This document shows positions 62,275 to 64,000 of a DNA stretch of 64,000 nt, in pieces. The number at the start of each line of letters is the position of its first letter. Position 1 is the stretch's first letter. This stretch comes from Cutaneotrichosporon cavernicola (Eukaryota > Basidiomycota > Tremellomycetes > Trichosporonales > Trichosporonaceae), in the NCBI RefSeq assembly GCF_030864355.1, contig NC_083398.1, forward strand, positions 1-64,000, in the 5' to 3' direction. Under the pieces are notes generated by a model. The model had not been told where the DNA came from. It saw nothing but the letters and a program-made list of their open reading frames with translations, and did no database searches. Made by a program: the position numbers and the translations under genes.

Positions 62275-63182
62275 TTAAAGACGGCTCCGCACGTCCTCTC
62301 CCCGAAGGTTGCGCCTGATCTGGTCCAGATCAGCGGCACTGAAACCCAGCCCGTCCTGCGACGTTGCATAGCCCTCCCACCCGCCATACTTGTCCTCGAG
62401 ACCCTCGAGGAAAGCAGTCCAGAACTGAGGCCGCAGTGAAGACAGGTTGTACAGTCCCGGGTCATCAGGACCGTTAAAGTGAGAGCCAACGCCTGCCATG
62501 ATGACGCTAAGCAAGCGCTCACGTTGGGTCTCGATGCCAACGCGCGACAGCATGTAGTCGAGCTTGACGTCGTCTGGCGAAGTACCCGCCAGCGCTTGGA
62601 GCAAGCCGGAGAGCACGCCAGTCCGATCGCGTCCGGCTGGAGTCAGTGGCGATCTGTACACTACTCACCTGTGCAATGGATGAGGATCGGGACATCAGGT
62701 CGGTCGCGGATATGCTCAAGCACATTACGGAACGTCTCGCGGTACCCAGCCGCAATGACCATGTACTGGTGTTTCCACCCGACGGTGCCGTCGCCAATTG
62801 TGAACAAGTCAGGGCGGGGCGCACCGTACGCCGAGCTCGGTTGGCGCCAGAAGTTCTCGACGCCTACGGCGTCCGGATCGGGACTGGCTTCGCGCTCCTT
62901 CTCCCGACGCAAATCATACACCTTGCGCACGTTCTTGGACAGCCATTCGATGCTCTCGGCAGTATCCTTGGGTGTCTCGCCAGCCAGCGTCGCGGAACGG
63001 TACACGAGCCCAGGACGCACACGGGAGCCAGGCGCACCGCCGAGGTCACGGAGGTTCAGGATCCGCGGCGCGCCAGTGACGAACGGCGGCGCCGTAACCG
63101 CCTTGGCCATGAGCTCAGCCGCGATGGGCTCTCGGATGTCCGTGAGGGTGAGGTCGACTAGTTGTTCACGAGTGAGGGGCAT
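62275..63182 (-). CDS. Tyrosine/phosphoinositide phosphatase (Y_phosphatase3 type)
   Basis: Exons 63182-62669 and 62636-62275 with a 32-nt intron give ~291 residues. The active-site loop is restored only by splicing: ILIHCTAGRDRTG, i.e. HC-x5-R, the form found in PF13350 protein tyrosine phosphatases. N-terminal motif ILNLRDLGGAPGSRVRPGLVYRSA (as NLRDLGG...RPGLVYRS) is the family hallmark. Downstream, RVGIETQRERLLSVI and KYGGWEGYA fit the C-terminal helical part. These enzymes dephosphorylate phosphotyrosine or phosphoinositides in the cytosol. The stop is close to, and convergent with, the membrane-protein gene. Confidence 0.9.
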
Positions 63183-63656
63183 GGTGACTGTGATTGAGAG
63201 GAGTGAGAATGGAAAGTTGGACCGTGTCTGTTCTCTTCTTTTGACTTGGATTCGGTTACTCATCGGATCATCGGCTATGGCCGACCCGGGTTAAACGTGC
63301 TCTCTCTGAATCCTTTTCATCCCCGCATTCATCAACCTCCAACCTCTGCCGCAGTCGTCGCGAGCGCATGTTGATGACAAGCAAGATGGAAGCTATAGGG
63401 AACGTGAGCGAGTGCAAGATGCAAGATGCCCACGTTCCAAACCGAGACTTGGCAGCTTCTCGCACAGGTGTCTGACGGCATCCATTTTCGGAGGAATGAG
63501 GCGTTCTTGATCTTGATATCAACGTCCTCGCCGCAACGTTTCATTCATCCCATTTTCTGCCTCATAGAGAGATGCAGTTGAAACAACTACCCTGAAGAAA
63601 CTACAATTAATCAGTTTGCTATTCTTTTCTACTATCAAACATCTCAACTCCCTACA
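63183..63656. other. Intergenic, no gene seen
   Basis: Promoter side of the phosphatase and 3' flank of the esterase; no supported ORF. Confidence 0.4.
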
Positions 63657-64000
63657 CTAGATGTGCAAGGTATCAATGTTGTCGGAAAGGATCTTTTCCG
63701 AGTCGGTGCGGAAGTCGTCGACCATGGGCTGGAAGTGGTAGGCATAGAACTGGATGAGCTTCTTAGTCCCCTTCTCCCACTGTGGCCAGTTGTCAATGAC
63801 GCGCGAGAGACTGTTGGTGCCACCCGAGTAGTTGTTGGGGTCAAGGTCTAGGCGTTAGCACCACATACTATTTTGCTCTCACTGTAGACAAAGTTGCTGT
63901 AGTAGGCCTGGATATCGCGCGAGGCCTTGTTGGGAAGGATGCCATAGAAGACCTGAAGAAGGTCCGAGGCGTGGAATGTGCCAAGGATAGGAGTACCGTA
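63657..64000 (-). CDS. Carboxylesterase/lipase type B, 3' end only
   Basis: Two exons of the C-terminal part are visible before the window ends (intron ~63887-63853, GTGAGAGC...GCTAACGCCTAG). Segments GTPILGTFHASDLLQV (the catalytic His of type B carboxylesterases lies in GTFH), NLDPNNYSGG and NWPQWEKGTKKLIQFY are typical of fungal secreted esterase/lipase tails. The stop is at 63657-63659. Upstream coding sequence with the Ser nucleophile lies beyond the right edge. Confidence 0.82.

Overview
The window is the left end of a nuclear chromosome of a filamentous or yeast-like basidiomycete. It begins with about 220 bp of C-strand telomere repeat (a mix of CCCCTAA and CCCCCTAA). The genes are GC-rich and mostly interrupted by very short introns (about 29-45 nt) with GTGAG/GTAAG donors and a CTGAC or CTAAC branch motif almost touching the acceptor. 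Telomere type, intron style and protein content fit Tremellomycetes, most likely Trichosporonales; that placement is inference.

0-19.9 kb is subtelomere. The telomere array runs directly into a broken Ty3/gypsy chromovirus (integrase tail, frameshifted chromodomain, 3' LTR). Unrecognised intron-bearing genes follow at 2.2, 5.3 and 7.3 kb. From 8.9 to 19.3 kb there is a mosaic of Ty1/copia and gypsy remnants, solo LTRs, tandem repeats and genes for proteins carrying paired six-cysteine modules. The introns and intron-like segments of these genes contain near-perfect palindromes centred on a single base. This looks like a family of hairpin (introner-like) introns and is the most unusual feature here.

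20-43.5 kb is a catabolic region. 20.0-30.2 kb carries a TRI12-type MFS transporter, a C2H2 plus fungal_trans regulator, an MhpA-like FAD monooxygenase, a two-domain extradiol ring-cleavage dioxygenase and a fumarylacetoacetate-hydrolase-family enzyme. Together they read as a meta-cleavage aromatic pathway, and three of the promoters share clustered GTCCCAC boxes, including exact copies of GTCCCACATTCC. After a four-helix membrane protein come a Zn2Cys6 regulator, a second MFS transporter, a DUF218 protein, a phenol-hydroxylase-family monooxygenase, an enoyl-CoA hydratase ending in a peroxisomal AKL, a strikingly bacterial-looking benzoylformate decarboxylase and a GNAT acetyltransferase. Most of the latter genes are intronless.

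44-64 kb is more ordinary euchromatin: a secreted GH31 alpha-glucosidase, an ACS-family MFS transporter, a small repeat protein, a divergent lamA/lamB pair (biotin-carboxylase/AHS2/AHS1/biotinyl fusion opposite a LamB/YcsF protein) matching the lactam-utilisation arrangement of Aspergillus nidulans, a secreted phospholipase A2, a membrane-anchored vWA-domain protein, a tRNA-Gly(GCC), a polytopic membrane protein, a tyrosine phosphatase and the 3' end of a carboxylesterase. All gene models are from reading alone; splice sites were chosen by consensus and by keeping frames open.
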